From Thermoanaerobaculia bacterium (GTDB lineage: Bacteria; Acidobacteriota; Thermoanaerobaculia; Gp7-AA8), in assembly GCA_016650215.1 (NCBI GenBank), contig JAENWF010000132.1, positions 1-32,627 of the forward strand: a stretch of 32,627 nt of DNA. Direction: 5' to 3'. Position 1 is the first letter of the stretch; each line of letters begins with the position of its first letter. The notes beneath the pieces were generated by a model that did no database searches, was not told where the DNA came from, and saw nothing but the letters and a program-made list of their open reading frames with translations. The translations under genes were made by a program, and so were the position numbers. Of this stretch, positions 18,500-27,590 are shown piece after piece.

Positions 18500-18596
18500 G
18501 ACGCACTCCTTCGGTCAATCGAAGGTACTCCGGCCATTCTCACTGTGCGGTGGCGAACGTCACGCAAGCCCTGTGACGAAGCGCGTCGCACCGCTC

Positions 18597-19640
18597 CTAC
18601 AGCAGCGATCGGCGCTCTTCGACTTCGACCCTCGCGTCGAGTTCGCTGTAGAGACCGACGGCGGCGTGGAAAACCTCGTCGACGGTGATCTCCGACATAC
18701 AGCGGTGGTGACCGAGGGGGCACTCGCGGCGATAGCAGGGCTGGCAGGCGAATGGGCGGCGGAGAACGCGCGTAATGCCGGGGATCACGGTGCGGCCGGG
18801 ATCGGTCGGTCCGAAGATCGACACCGTGGGAACCGCGAGGGCCGCCGCGAGGTGGAGCGGGCCGCTGTCATTCGTGATCACGACCGCGCAATGAGAGATC
18901 GCGGCGGCGAGGTGCAGCACATCGCCATCCTGTCCGATGACCGGCAAACCATCGCATGACGCCGAAATCGCCGCGGCTTGCGCGTACTCGGAAGGGCTGG
19001 TGAGGAGAACGACTTCGAAGCCTGCATCGCGAAGGCGGGACGCAGCCTCGCGATAGCGATCGTCGCCCCAATGCTTCGCGCGTCCGTAGAGCCCTCCGGC
19101 GTGGATTCCGAAAAGCGGGCGGTCGAAACGGACTCCCGCGGCGCGCAACTGTTTGTGCGCTTTCTCGCGCATCCGGGCGGGAAGCGAGATCGTCGGCAAC
19201 TCGTCGACGACGCGCGGTGCGCTCAGCGCGGTGAGGAGTGGCGTGTAATCGTCGAGCTGATGTCCGCGGTCACGCAGGTGCGCGACTTTGTGCGTCAGCA
19301 GAATGCCGCGATAGTCCGTTGTGTAGCCCCAGCGCTCACCGATGCCTGCCGCGAACGTCACGACCGCGGACTTGAACGAGTTCGGGAGGATGACCGCGCG
19401 GCGGAAACGACCTTCGCGGAGCGTCGAGATCCGCTGCCGCAATGACCCGTTCCACGGGATCACGGACTTGAAGACTCCGGACGAGGCGAGGAGCGGCGCC
19501 ACGTTCTTCGGCGCCGCAACCGCTATCCCTCCCTCCGAGTGGAAGCGATGCTGCAGCGCGCGGTACGTTGGCAGAGCGAGGATGTTGTCCCCCACCCAGT
19601 TCAGTCCAATCACTACTGTCTGCGCCACCTGGCTACCCAT
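18597..19640 (-). CDS. waaF: Lipopolysaccharide heptosyltransferase II-like glycosyltransferase (GT9)
   Basis: VVIGLNWVGDNILALPTYRALQ; FGIHAGGLYGRAKHW; NDSGPLHLAAALAVPTVSIFGPTDPGRT. Confidence 0.9.
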   Translation of the reverse strand: MGSQVAQTVVIGLNWVGDNILALPTYRALQHRFHSEGGIAVAAPKNVAPLLASSGVFKSVIPWNGSLRQRISTLREGRFRRAVILPNSFKSAVVTFAAGIGERWGYTTDYRGILLTHKVAHLRDRGHQLDDYTPLLTALSAPRVVDELPTISLPARMREKAHKQLRAAGVRFDRPLFGIHAGGLYGRAKHWGDDRYREAASRLRDAGFEVVLLTSPSEYAQAAAISASCDGLPVIGQDGDVLHLAAAISHCAVVITNDSGPLHLAAALAVPTVSIFGPTDPGRTVIPGITRVLRRPFACQPCYRRECPLGHHRCMSEITVDEVFHAAVGLYSELDARVEVEERRSLL

Positions 19641-20550
19641 TCATCTCTTCGCTTTCCCCCGTCCACTTCCAGCGATCATGCATCCACAGCCAGAGCTCAG
19701 GACGGGCGGCGATGCGGCGCGAGATCACGTCGTTGATACGCGCGGTCAGCGCCGCCGGCTCTCGTTGCTCCGGCGGAAGTTGATCGACACGTATCGCCTC
19801 CTCGAACTCGAGACGATGCCTCGTTTCGTGCGGTATGCAAAAAGCGAACACAATGGTTGAGCCGTGGTGCAGGGCCATCTTCGCAGGTGCCGGGGTGGTC
19901 CACCCGGGCCTCCCGAGAAAAGGGACCAGCACCCCTTCCCGCGGCTGAACTGCCTGATCGGGGAGGAGGACGACAACCCCATTCCCGGCGAGCGTTTTCA
20001 TGAGAGGCCGAGCTGCCTTCCGCCTGTCGACGACTTCGGCGCCTGTCTTTGCTCTGATGCGCGCCAGATCACGCTCGAGAAACTCGTTGTCGAGAACGCG
20101 CGCCACGGTCCGCACGTTGCGGACGAGGGCCGTGATCGCAAGTCCTGCGATCTCCCAACCGCCGTAATGGGCGCTGATGAGAACGACGCCGTGGCCGCGC
20201 GCGATCCCTTCGTCGATGAGGTGCGCGTTGACGAACGGGCAGCGCTCGACAATCTCCTCGAGCGGCATCTCCTGCATTCGAACATACTCGAGCATCTCTC
20301 GCCCGAAGTGGCGCCAGCAGCCGTCGATGATCGCGCGGGCTTCGCGCGGGCTCTTATCGGGGAAGACGGCGCGCAGATTCGCGATCGCCAATCGGTCGCG
20401 GCCGCGCAGAACGTTTCGCGACAACGCTCCGAATCGGGTGCCCCACTTGCGGATTGCGTCGTCCGAGGCGCCGCGCACCAGGCGGGCGACGAGGCGGTAC
20501 GCGGCATACTCGACACGCTGGAGGATCGGGTTCTTGCGCTTGCGCTTCAT
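19633..20550 (-). CDS. Lysophospholipid acyltransferase, LpxL/HtrB family
   Basis: ISAHYGGWEIAGLAI (H-x4-E/D type), LPDQAVQPREGVLVPFLGRPGWTTPAPAKMALHHGSTIVFAF; within an LPS operon. Confidence 0.88.
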   Translation of the reverse strand: MKRKRKNPILQRVEYAAYRLVARLVRGASDDAIRKWGTRFGALSRNVLRGRDRLAIANLRAVFPDKSPREARAIIDGCWRHFGREMLEYVRMQEMPLEEIVERCPFVNAHLIDEGIARGHGVVLISAHYGGWEIAGLAITALVRNVRTVARVLDNEFLERDLARIRAKTGAEVVDRRKAARPLMKTLAGNGVVVLLPDQAVQPREGVLVPFLGRPGWTTPAPAKMALHHGSTIVFAFCIPHETRHRLEFEEAIRVDQLPPEQREPAALTARINDVISRRIAARPELWLWMHDRWKWTGESEEMNG

Positions 20551-21392
20551 CGGCGAACGGCGTCGAGAATGCGCTCGAGGACCGTCGTCTCGAACACGAA
20601 CACGGCGCGGATCGGCATAATGTCACGCCGCGAGAACTTGACCGCGTCCTTTTCCGTCGTGACGATCTGTTCCGCGCCCGCCGCAGCGGCGAGCCGGGCG
20701 ACCGTGTCGAGATCGGCCGCGCTGTATCGATGATGATCGCCGAAGCCGCGCGTTCCAACGACCTCCAGACCGGCGGCCAGCAGCGACCCGAAGAACTGCT
20801 CGTTGTCAGCCAGCGCGGAGAAAGCAAAGACTCGCTTCTGCAGCAGTTCCGGTGGCACTTCCATGTGAAGCCGCCGGGGAACGACGAACGTGGCCTCGCT
20901 GAGTGCTGAGCGTCCTTCGCGAGAGAAGCGGTCGCCGGGCGCATCGATGACGACGTCGATGTCGCGATGAAGCTGCAGATGCTGAAAGCCGTCGTCGAGC
21001 ACGAATACATCGCAATCATTACCAGCTAGATATGAGAGAGCATTGTTGTGACGATTAGAACCTACAATTACATCGACATTGTCGGTTCTGTTTTTGATCA
21101 ACACTGGCTCGTCGCCGAAGCGTGCGGGATCGGCTGTGCTCACGACGCCGCCATCCCCGCTCCTCCCGTGCCCCCGCGTGAGAACTGCGACCCGAAGTCC
21201 CTGCGAGTCGAGGAACCGGCAGAGCGCAATCACGGCTGGTGTCTTCCCCGCCCCTCCCGCCACGATGTTGCCGATCGAGATTACCGGCCGCGGCAGTCTC
21301 TTCGCGTGGAGAGCACCTGCGCGGTAGAGCGCTCGCCGTGCGCGGTTGATCCCGCGATAGACGATCTCGGCGGCGCGGACGATCGGATTCAC
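20547..21392 (-). CDS. lpxK: Tetraacyldisaccharide 4'-kinase
   Basis: PRPVISIGNIVAGGAGKTPAVIALCRFL (P-loop), FVLDDGFQHLQLHRDIDVVIDAP; ATGA overlap with neighbours. Confidence 0.93.
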   Translation of the reverse strand: MNPIVRAAEIVYRGINRARRALYRAGALHAKRLPRPVISIGNIVAGGAGKTPAVIALCRFLDSQGLRVAVLTRGHGRSGDGGVVSTADPARFGDEPVLIKNRTDNVDVIVGSNRHNNALSYLAGNDCDVFVLDDGFQHLQLHRDIDVVIDAPGDRFSREGRSALSEATFVVPRRLHMEVPPELLQKRVFAFSALADNEQFFGSLLAAGLEVVGTRGFGDHHRYSAADLDTVARLAAAAGAEQIVTTEKDAVKFSRRDIMPIRAVFVFETTVLERILDAVRR

Positions 21393-22642
21393 AGGAGTCC
21401 GGCGATCCTCGCGGCGGTGCGCGCAGAAGCCCCGCGGTTCGCGATCACGGTGCGCCGAGCGCGCTCGCCGATCTCTGTGCGCGCTTGCTCGTCCTCGACC
21501 ATTCTCTCGGCGAACTCGATCGCGGCAGCGGCACTCCCGACCTCTTCCGCTCCGCCGCTCGTGAGGAACGCCTGCGCGATCTCGCGAAAGTTCGACATCG
21601 ACGGGCCGAAGCAGACCGGCACGCCCGCCGCCGCCGGCTCGATCGGGTTGTGTCCGCCGAACGGGGCGATGCTGCCACCGACGAAGGCTACCGTCGCGTA
21701 GCGGTAGATGCGGGAGAGCTCGCCGAGGGTGTCGAGAAGAAGAACGTCAGGCGATCCGCCGGATGGAGCTCTCATCTCACTCCGCCGCACGTATCGCAGT
21801 GAAGTGGTGCTCAACAATCCGGCGACCTGCTCGAAGCGTTCGGGTTTACGCGGCGCGATGATCACGAACGCGCTGTGCTCCCGGGCGAACCGCTCGATCT
21901 CCGGCAGAAACGCCTCGTCCTCTCCCTCCATCGTCGAGCCGAGAACGACCACTTTGCGGCCGGCGATCAGCGACTCGATGAAGGGGGCGGCTTCGAGGGG
22001 CGAGTGGTCGGGCTCGAAGTCGAACTTCACGTTGCCGGTCGTCTCGATCGTTTCCTCGTTCGCGCCGATCGCGAGGAATCGCTCGCGGTCAGTCTCCTCG
22101 CGCGCGAGGATCGCGTCGTAATTGGCCAGCACGCGCCGCACCGCGAAACGTCCCATGCGGTAGCGGGGGAAGGAGCGATCCGAGATGCGTCCATTCGCCA
22201 GCACCAGACGCATCCCGCGCTGGCGAGCGAGACGGGTCACGTTTGGCCAGATCTCGGTCTCCATCGTCGCAAAAAGCCGCGGGCGATGATGGTCGAGGAA
22301 GCGCCGCACCGAAGCTGAGAAGTCGAACGGAAAATAGGTGACCGTCGCCTCGGGGAAGAGCCGCCTCGCCTGCGCCTGTCCCGTCACCGTAGTCGTCGTA
22401 AAGACGAAGGAGGTGGAGGGACGCAGCTTCACGATCTCGCGCACTACTTCGCGCGCAGCCAGTACCTCCCCGACCGAAACCGCGTGCACCCAGATGTCGT
22501 GTTCGTTCGCCGGATGTTTGTAGAACCCCATCCGCGAAGAAAAGTTCGTCAGGTACTTGCCCCGCAGGAACCCCGCAAGGAGGAAGAATGGGAGGGTGAT
22601 GGCAAAGACGAGGTACAGAAGGACCTCGTAGACGACGAACAT
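21389..22642 (-). CDS. waaA: 3-deoxy-D-manno-octulosonic acid transferase (KdtA)
   Basis: WVHAVSVGEVLAAREVVREI; TATTVTGQAQARR-like FTTTTVTGQAQARRLFP; ETEIWPN; FVGGSIAPFGGHNPIEPAA. Confidence 0.95.
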   Translation of the reverse strand: MFVVYEVLLYLVFAITLPFFLLAGFLRGKYLTNFSSRMGFYKHPANEHDIWVHAVSVGEVLAAREVVREIVKLRPSTSFVFTTTTVTGQAQARRLFPEATVTYFPFDFSASVRRFLDHHRPRLFATMETEIWPNVTRLARQRGMRLVLANGRISDRSFPRYRMGRFAVRRVLANYDAILAREETDRERFLAIGANEETIETTGNVKFDFEPDHSPLEAAPFIESLIAGRKVVVLGSTMEGEDEAFLPEIERFAREHSAFVIIAPRKPERFEQVAGLLSTTSLRYVRRSEMRAPSGGSPDVLLLDTLGELSRIYRYATVAFVGGSIAPFGGHNPIEPAAAGVPVCFGPSMSNFREIAQAFLTSGGAEEVGSAAAAIEFAERMVEDEQARTEIGERARRTVIANRGASARTAARIAGLL

Positions 22643-22678
22643 AGGCGCGGATGATATCCCTGAGGACTGCGTTAACAG

Positions 22679-22718
22679 TGCTGAGTGCTGAGTGCTGAGT
22701 GACGAGTGCTGAGGACTG
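22679..22718. repeat. 7-bp tandem repeat, consensus GTGCTGA (about five units plus a degenerate one)
   Basis: gtgctga gtgctga gtgctga gtgacga gtgctga ggactg read directly. Confidence 0.9.
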
Positions 22719-22762
22719 GGCCGAGCATCGTGAAGCCCCGCTTGTCATCCTGAGCGAAGGTT

Positions 22763-22864
22763 CTGTGTCGCGCCGTCGCCCCGCGGCGGCGCCCCTCTGA
22801 GTCATTGGCGATGCATGTTCCCAACGGGCAGAGAGCGCCGCCGCGGGGCGACGGCGCCACACAG
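22763..22864. repeat. Intergenic palindromic repeat, copy B: 30-nt arms (22763-22792, 22835-22864), 42-nt spacer
   Basis: Left ctgtgtcgcgccgtcgccccgcggcggcgc; right gcgccgccgcggggcgacggcgccacacag; one mismatch between arms; same family as 4309-4411. Confidence 0.9.
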
Positions 22865-22921
22865 AGGCGGATCTCCTTCGCTCGAGATGACATTGAATCA
22901 GATCCCTCGGCCCTCGGCACC

Positions 22922-22942
22922 CAATCCCTAATCCCTAATCCT
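22922..22942. repeat. Short 7-bp tandem repeat, CCCTAAT type
   Basis: aatccctaatccctaatcctt just upstream of hflX. Confidence 0.7.
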
Positions 22943-22965
22943 TGGTACCATTCCCCGACCCATTG

Positions 22966-24219
22966 ATGGAAAAAGTCATTGCCGTGGGGCTGGTGCTCCC
23001 TGACCTGACGTACAACGTCGCGGAAGAACATCTCGAAGAACTGACGAAACTGATCGAGACGGCGGGCGGCACGGTCGTTGAGCGGGTTCTCGCAAAGAGA
23101 CCGCGGCCCGATCCGGCGCATTTTGTCGGCAGTGGCAAGGCGGAGGAGATCAACCAACTCGCGATGGCGTTCGACGCGACGCTCGTCGTGTTCGACGACG
23201 ATCTCTCACCGGCCCAGGCGCGCAATCTCGAGAAAATCATCGGCGTGAAGGTCATCGACCGCAGTGGGTTGATCCTCGCCATCTTCGCCGGCCGCGCGCG
23301 CAGCCGGGAAGCGCGCACGCAGGTGGAGCTCGCGCAGCTCGAGTACATGTTGCCGCGCCTCACGAAACAGTGGACACATCTGTCTCGTCAGGCGGGCGGC
23401 ATCGGCACGCGCGGTGTTGGTGAGACGCAGCTCGAGACCGACCGCCGGATCGTCCGAACTCGGATCAGCCGCCTGAAAGAGGACCTCGGGAAGATCGAGC
23501 AGACCCGCGAGACGCAACGGAAGGCTCGTCAAGCGGCATTCACCGTGGCGATCGTCGGCTATACGAACGCCGGCAAGTCGACGCTTTTCAACCGGCTCAC
23601 GCACGGCACGGCGGACGCGGTCGATAGGCTGTTTGCGACGCTCGACGCGAAATCACAGAAGGCGGCGTTCGAGATGCCGCGCGACACCGTCATCATCGAC
23701 ACGGTCGGCTTCATCCGCAAACTGCCGCACGATCTCGTCGCCTCGTTCCGCTCAACGATGGAGGAGGCGGTTGCCGCCGATCTCGTTCTTCACGTCATGG
23801 ATGGAAGCCACCCGCAGGTCTCCGAGCAGCGCGAGATCGGCGACGAAGTGCTCGCGGATCTCGGCATCGACCCCGAGCGCGTCATCGAAGTCTTCAACAA
23901 GGTCGATCTCGTCGAGCAGGACGTGTCGCACGAGCGGCGAAGTGAGCGGGTCCGTGTCTCGGCGCTGACCGGCAAAGGGATCGAAGCGCTCGTCGATGTC
24001 ATTCGCGGCCGCGAGCGCGAAGGAGGCTCGGTCATGCAGATCGAGATTCCGCACGAAGACTCGCGCACCGCCGCGCGCCTTCACGAGCTCGCCGATGTCC
24101 TCGACCAGACCGTGACCGACCACGTCACGATTTTCAAGGCCTGGGTTCCGCAACATGCCGTACACTTATTCGCGTCGTACTCGGCGGAGAAATCCCTCGG
24201 GCGTGCAAAGGTAAGTTGA
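22966..24219 (+). CDS. hflX: Ribosome-associated GTPase HflX
   Basis: MEKVIAVGLVLPDL start; VFDDDLSPAQARNLEK; DRSGLILAIFAGRARSREARTQVELAQLEYMLPRLT; G1 GYTNAGKSTLFNRLT; G3 DTVGFIRKLPHDLVASFRSTMEE. Confidence 0.95.
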   Translation: MEKVIAVGLVLPDLTYNVAEEHLEELTKLIETAGGTVVERVLAKRPRPDPAHFVGSGKAEEINQLAMAFDATLVVFDDDLSPAQARNLEKIIGVKVIDRSGLILAIFAGRARSREARTQVELAQLEYMLPRLTKQWTHLSRQAGGIGTRGVGETQLETDRRIVRTRISRLKEDLGKIEQTRETQRKARQAAFTVAIVGYTNAGKSTLFNRLTHGTADAVDRLFATLDAKSQKAAFEMPRDTVIIDTVGFIRKLPHDLVASFRSTMEEAVAADLVLHVMDGSHPQVSEQREIGDEVLADLGIDPERVIEVFNKVDLVEQDVSHERRSERVRVSALTGKGIEALVDVIRGREREGGSVMQIEIPHEDSRTAARLHELADVLDQTVTDHVTIFKAWVPQHAVHLFASYSAEKSLGRAKVS

Positions 24220-24307
24220 CGTCAATGAACTTTCTAACATTCAGACCAGGACCGTCGTTAATCCGACTGCGGAAGATCCCCAGTCCTGGCAGAAAAGGGT
24301 GTGCCTA

Positions 24308-25663
24308 ATGAGCTCAGCTCAGCTCTCAGACGAGCCTCCATCCAGTACCTCACGGCAAACGAATCCCGCCCCAGCCCTCCCGAAATCTCCGCTCGAGATC
24401 TACCGCGCGAACCGCGCGCGGCTCTATCCAGACGTCTCCGATGAACAGTGGAACGACTGGAAGTGGCAGCAGAAAAATCGCGTCACGACGCTCGAGCAGA
24501 TCACCACGCTTTTCTCGATTGATGAGTTCAGCTCTGCACGTCTGAACGACATCTTCGAGCTCTATCGCACCGCGATCACCCCGTACTATCTCTGTCTGAT
24601 CGACTTCGACAACCCGGCAGATCCGCTGCGGTTGCAGTCGGTCCCCGCGGCCGAGGAAGCGCTGAATCCGGGAGAGCTGACGTGGGATCCGCTGAACGAA
24701 GAGGGTGACTCACCCGTCACCGGCATCGTTCACCGCTATCCCGACCGTTGCCTCTTTCTGGTCACATCGTACTGCCCGCTCTACTGCCGCTACTGCACGC
24801 GCAAGCGGAAGTGGGTCGACGAGGACGGAACGACTGGCCAGCGCCGCGTCGAGAAGATGATCGAGTACGTCGCCGCGCATCCCGAGATCCGCGACGTGAT
24901 CGTCTCAGGCGGCGATCCGCTTTCACTCTCGCTCAACTACCTCGAGAAGATTCTCGCGGGACTCCGCGCGATTCCGCACGTCGAGATCATCCGCTTCGGA
25001 TCGCGCGTTCCGGTGTTCCTGCCGCAGCGCATCGACCAAGAGATGACTTCGATGCTCGAGAAGTACCACCCGATCTGGATCAACACTCACTTCAATCATC
25101 CGAACGAGATCACACCGGAAGCTGCAGCAGCGTGTGACCGTCTCCTGCGCGCCGGGATCCCGGTCAACAACCAGGCGGTGCTGCTGCGTGGTGTGAACGA
25201 CTGCCCATACATCATGCGCGATCTCGTGCAGGGTCTGATGAAGATCCGTGTGCGGCCGTACTACCTCTATCTATGCGACCAGGTCATGGGTGCAGAACAC
25301 TTCCGGACGTCGGTCGGCGAGGGGATCGAGATCATCGAGTTCCTGCGCGGACACACCTCGGGTCTCGCGGTGCCGCAATTCGTCATGGATGCTCCGGGCG
25401 GCGGCGGGAAGATCCCGCTGATGCCCAACTACATCCTTGGCAACTACAGCGACTCGGTCGTCTACCGGAACTTCGAAGGCGTCATCGGCCGCTACGACGA
25501 CGTCCCGAGCCAGCATCACGAATGCGACCGATGCGAACATCGTGAGAGTGCGAACGAGCGCGGCATCGCAAAGCTGCTGAATCGAACGGCTGACCGTTTC
25601 GAGCCGCAGGCAATCCGCGATACTCCGCATGCGATCAAAGTGAAGGGCCGCGCCGCAGACTGA
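24308..25663 (+). CDS. kamA: Lysine 2,3-aminomutase family radical SAM/PLP enzyme
   Basis: CPLYCRYCTRKRKW (CX3CX2C); PGGGGKIPLMPNYI (PLP Lys); LYLCDQVMGAEHFRT and VMDAPGGGGK retain the two Asp residues associated with lysine rather than glutamate recognition. Track start is 24299; 24308 is also an ATG. Confidence 0.93.
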   Translation: MSSAQLSDEPPSSTSRQTNPAPALPKSPLEIYRANRARLYPDVSDEQWNDWKWQQKNRVTTLEQITTLFSIDEFSSARLNDIFELYRTAITPYYLCLIDFDNPADPLRLQSVPAAEEALNPGELTWDPLNEEGDSPVTGIVHRYPDRCLFLVTSYCPLYCRYCTRKRKWVDEDGTTGQRRVEKMIEYVAAHPEIRDVIVSGGDPLSLSLNYLEKILAGLRAIPHVEIIRFGSRVPVFLPQRIDQEMTSMLEKYHPIWINTHFNHPNEITPEAAAACDRLLRAGIPVNNQAVLLRGVNDCPYIMRDLVQGLMKIRVRPYYLYLCDQVMGAEHFRTSVGEGIEIIEFLRGHTSGLAVPQFVMDAPGGGGKIPLMPNYILGNYSDSVVYRNFEGVIGRYDDVPSQHHECDRCEHRESANERGIAKLLNRTADRFEPQAIRDTPHAIKVKGRAAD

Positions 25664-26607
25664 TGCGGATCGGCCTTACCTTCAATTTGAAACCGCCCGG
25701 TGCGACGGGCGACGCATTCGAAGAGTTCGACTCCGAAGAGACCATCGCCGCACTGGAAGCCGCAGTGCGGCGCAACGGCCACGAGCCAATCCGCCTCGGA
25801 TGGGGCGGGGAGATGCTCGACCGTCTCGCGACTACGCGCGTCGATGGCGTCTTCAACATTGCGGAAGGCGTCGGAGGGCGCGGCCGCGAGTCCCAGGTGC
25901 CGGCCACCCTCGAGATGCTCGGCATTGCGTGCACCGGCGCGAGCGCGCTCTCGATCGGTCTGACGCTGGACAAAGCGCTCGCCAAACGCGTGGCTCTCGC
26001 CGCCAACATCGCAACCGCGAGATTCTGCGTGGCACCGCCGCCTCCGGCGGCGATTCCCGCCGCGGCGCAGGACCTTCGCTTCCCGCTCTTCGCGAAACCG
26101 GCTGCAGAAGGCTCTTCAATGGGCGTCACGCCGGCTTCGCTCTGCGAGACCCGGGAACAACTCGACAAAGCAGTCGAACGTCTCTCGCCTTATGGTCCTG
26201 TCCTGATCGAAGAGTTTCTCCCGGGCGACGAGTACACGGTCGGAATGATCGGCGGCGAAGTGATCGGCGCGATGCAGATCGTGCCGCGCGCCAGGGACGA
26301 GACATTCATCTATTCGCTGGACGTCAAGCGCGATTACCTGCAACGCGTCGACTACACGCTGGTTGATGACGAAGACGTGAAGGATGTTGCCCGCGCGGTC
26401 TGGAGCGCGTTCGAGCTGCGCGATGTCGCGCGCATCGACGTTCGCCGCGATCGCAATGGGGTTCCCAACTTCGTCGAAGTCAACCCGCTTCCCGGCGTCC
26501 ATCCCGTCAACAGCGATCTCATCATCCTCGCGCGGCTCCTCGGCGTCTCGCACGACGAAGTCATCGGTCGCGTGATTCGCAATGCCATCGCGAGGTGGAG
26601 CGCGTGA
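25663..26607 (+). CDS. ATP-grasp ligase, D-alanine-D-alanine ligase-like (1)
   Basis: VDGVFNIAEGVGGRGRESQVPATLEMLGI; FPLFAKPAAEGSSMGV; IEEFLPGDEYTVGMI; FVEVNPLPGVHPVNSDLIILARLLG. TGATG overlap with kamA. Confidence 0.9.
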   Translation: MRIGLTFNLKPPGATGDAFEEFDSEETIAALEAAVRRNGHEPIRLGWGGEMLDRLATTRVDGVFNIAEGVGGRGRESQVPATLEMLGIACTGASALSIGLTLDKALAKRVALAANIATARFCVAPPPPAAIPAAAQDLRFPLFAKPAAEGSSMGVTPASLCETREQLDKAVERLSPYGPVLIEEFLPGDEYTVGMIGGEVIGAMQIVPRARDETFIYSLDVKRDYLQRVDYTLVDDEDVKDVARAVWSAFELRDVARIDVRRDRNGVPNFVEVNPLPGVHPVNSDLIILARLLGVSHDEVIGRVIRNAIARWSA

Positions 26608-27590
26608 AGATCGTCGTCGCCTTCAACGACGACGTCGCCCTCAAGCCGCACCTCAACGAGTTCGAGCGTGCTGGTGATGCGGAGGTCGCCGATACCGCGC
26701 AGGAGATTGCACAGATTACGGGAGGGACGCTGATGCCGGTTCGCGAGGTCGCTCCCGCGCTCGAGCAACTCCGTCGCGATCGTCCCGAGGTCGTCTTCAA
26801 TCTTTGTGAAGGCGTCGCCGGACGTCCCGCCTGGGAGATGAATTTCGCGCTCGCGCTCGAGATGCTCGCGATTCCATTCACCGGATGCGATCCGATCGCG
26901 ACCGGAATCTGCGGCGACAAGGCGCTGACCAAGAAACTCCTCACTTCCGCCGGCGTCCGGACACCGCGCGGCATCGCCGTCACCTCCACGCGTGACGTGC
27001 CTGCGCTCGAAGGCAGGTGGATCGTCAAGCCGTCGCGTGAGGATGCCGGCATCGGGATCGAGCCGGCCGCCGTCTGCAACGGCCGTGAGCAGATCGCAAA
27101 ACGGGTCGCGCACGTCGTCGCAACCTACAACCAGCCCGCGCTCATCGAAGAGTTCATCGACGGCCGCGAGATCAATCAGGCTCTCTACGAAGGGCGCGAC
27201 GGCCTTGTCGTCCTTCCTCCGGGGGAAATCGTGTTCGCCCCAGGGTTGTCACCCCAGGAGCGCGTCGTCGGATGGAAGGCGAAATGGGCGCCCGGGTCGT
27301 CCGAGGATCGGGCGACCGTGAATCGGACCCCCGGTGTGATGGATGACACAACGCGGGGTGACGTGGCGGATATCTGTGCGCAGGCGGCCTCGGTACTCTC
27401 ACTCCGCGGTTACTGCCGGTTCGACTTACGACAGGGACCCGCTGGTGAGCTTTGGATCATCGACATCAACCCAAACCCAGATATCGGCCACGATACCGGC
27501 TTCCGGAAGGCACTGACTGCCGCCGGGGTCGAGTTCGCCGATTTTCTGAACGAGCTTATGATTTCGGCGCTGTCACGCCGGAACCGATGA
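26595..27590 (+). CDS. ATP-grasp ligase, D-alanine-D-alanine ligase-like (2); alternative GTG start at 26604
   Basis: EVVFNLCEGVAGRPAWEMNFALALEMLAIPFTGCDP; RWIVKPSREDAGIGIE; IEEFIDGREINQALY; LWIIDINPNPDIGHDTGF. Confidence 0.88.
   Translation: MERVKIVVAFNDDVALKPHLNEFERAGDAEVADTAQEIAQITGGTLMPVREVAPALEQLRRDRPEVVFNLCEGVAGRPAWEMNFALALEMLAIPFTGCDPIATGICGDKALTKKLLTSAGVRTPRGIAVTSTRDVPALEGRWIVKPSREDAGIGIEPAAVCNGREQIAKRVAHVVATYNQPALIEEFIDGREINQALYEGRDGLVVLPPGEIVFAPGLSPQERVVGWKAKWAPGSSEDRATVNRTPGVMDDTTRGDVADICAQAASVLSLRGYCRFDLRQGPAGELWIIDINPNPDIGHDTGFRKALTAAGVEFADFLNELMISALSRRNR

Noticed and set aside
18558-18578. cgtcac-N9-gtgacg hairpin downstream of waaF
   Set aside because: Only a 6-bp stem with no T-run; too weak to call a terminator.
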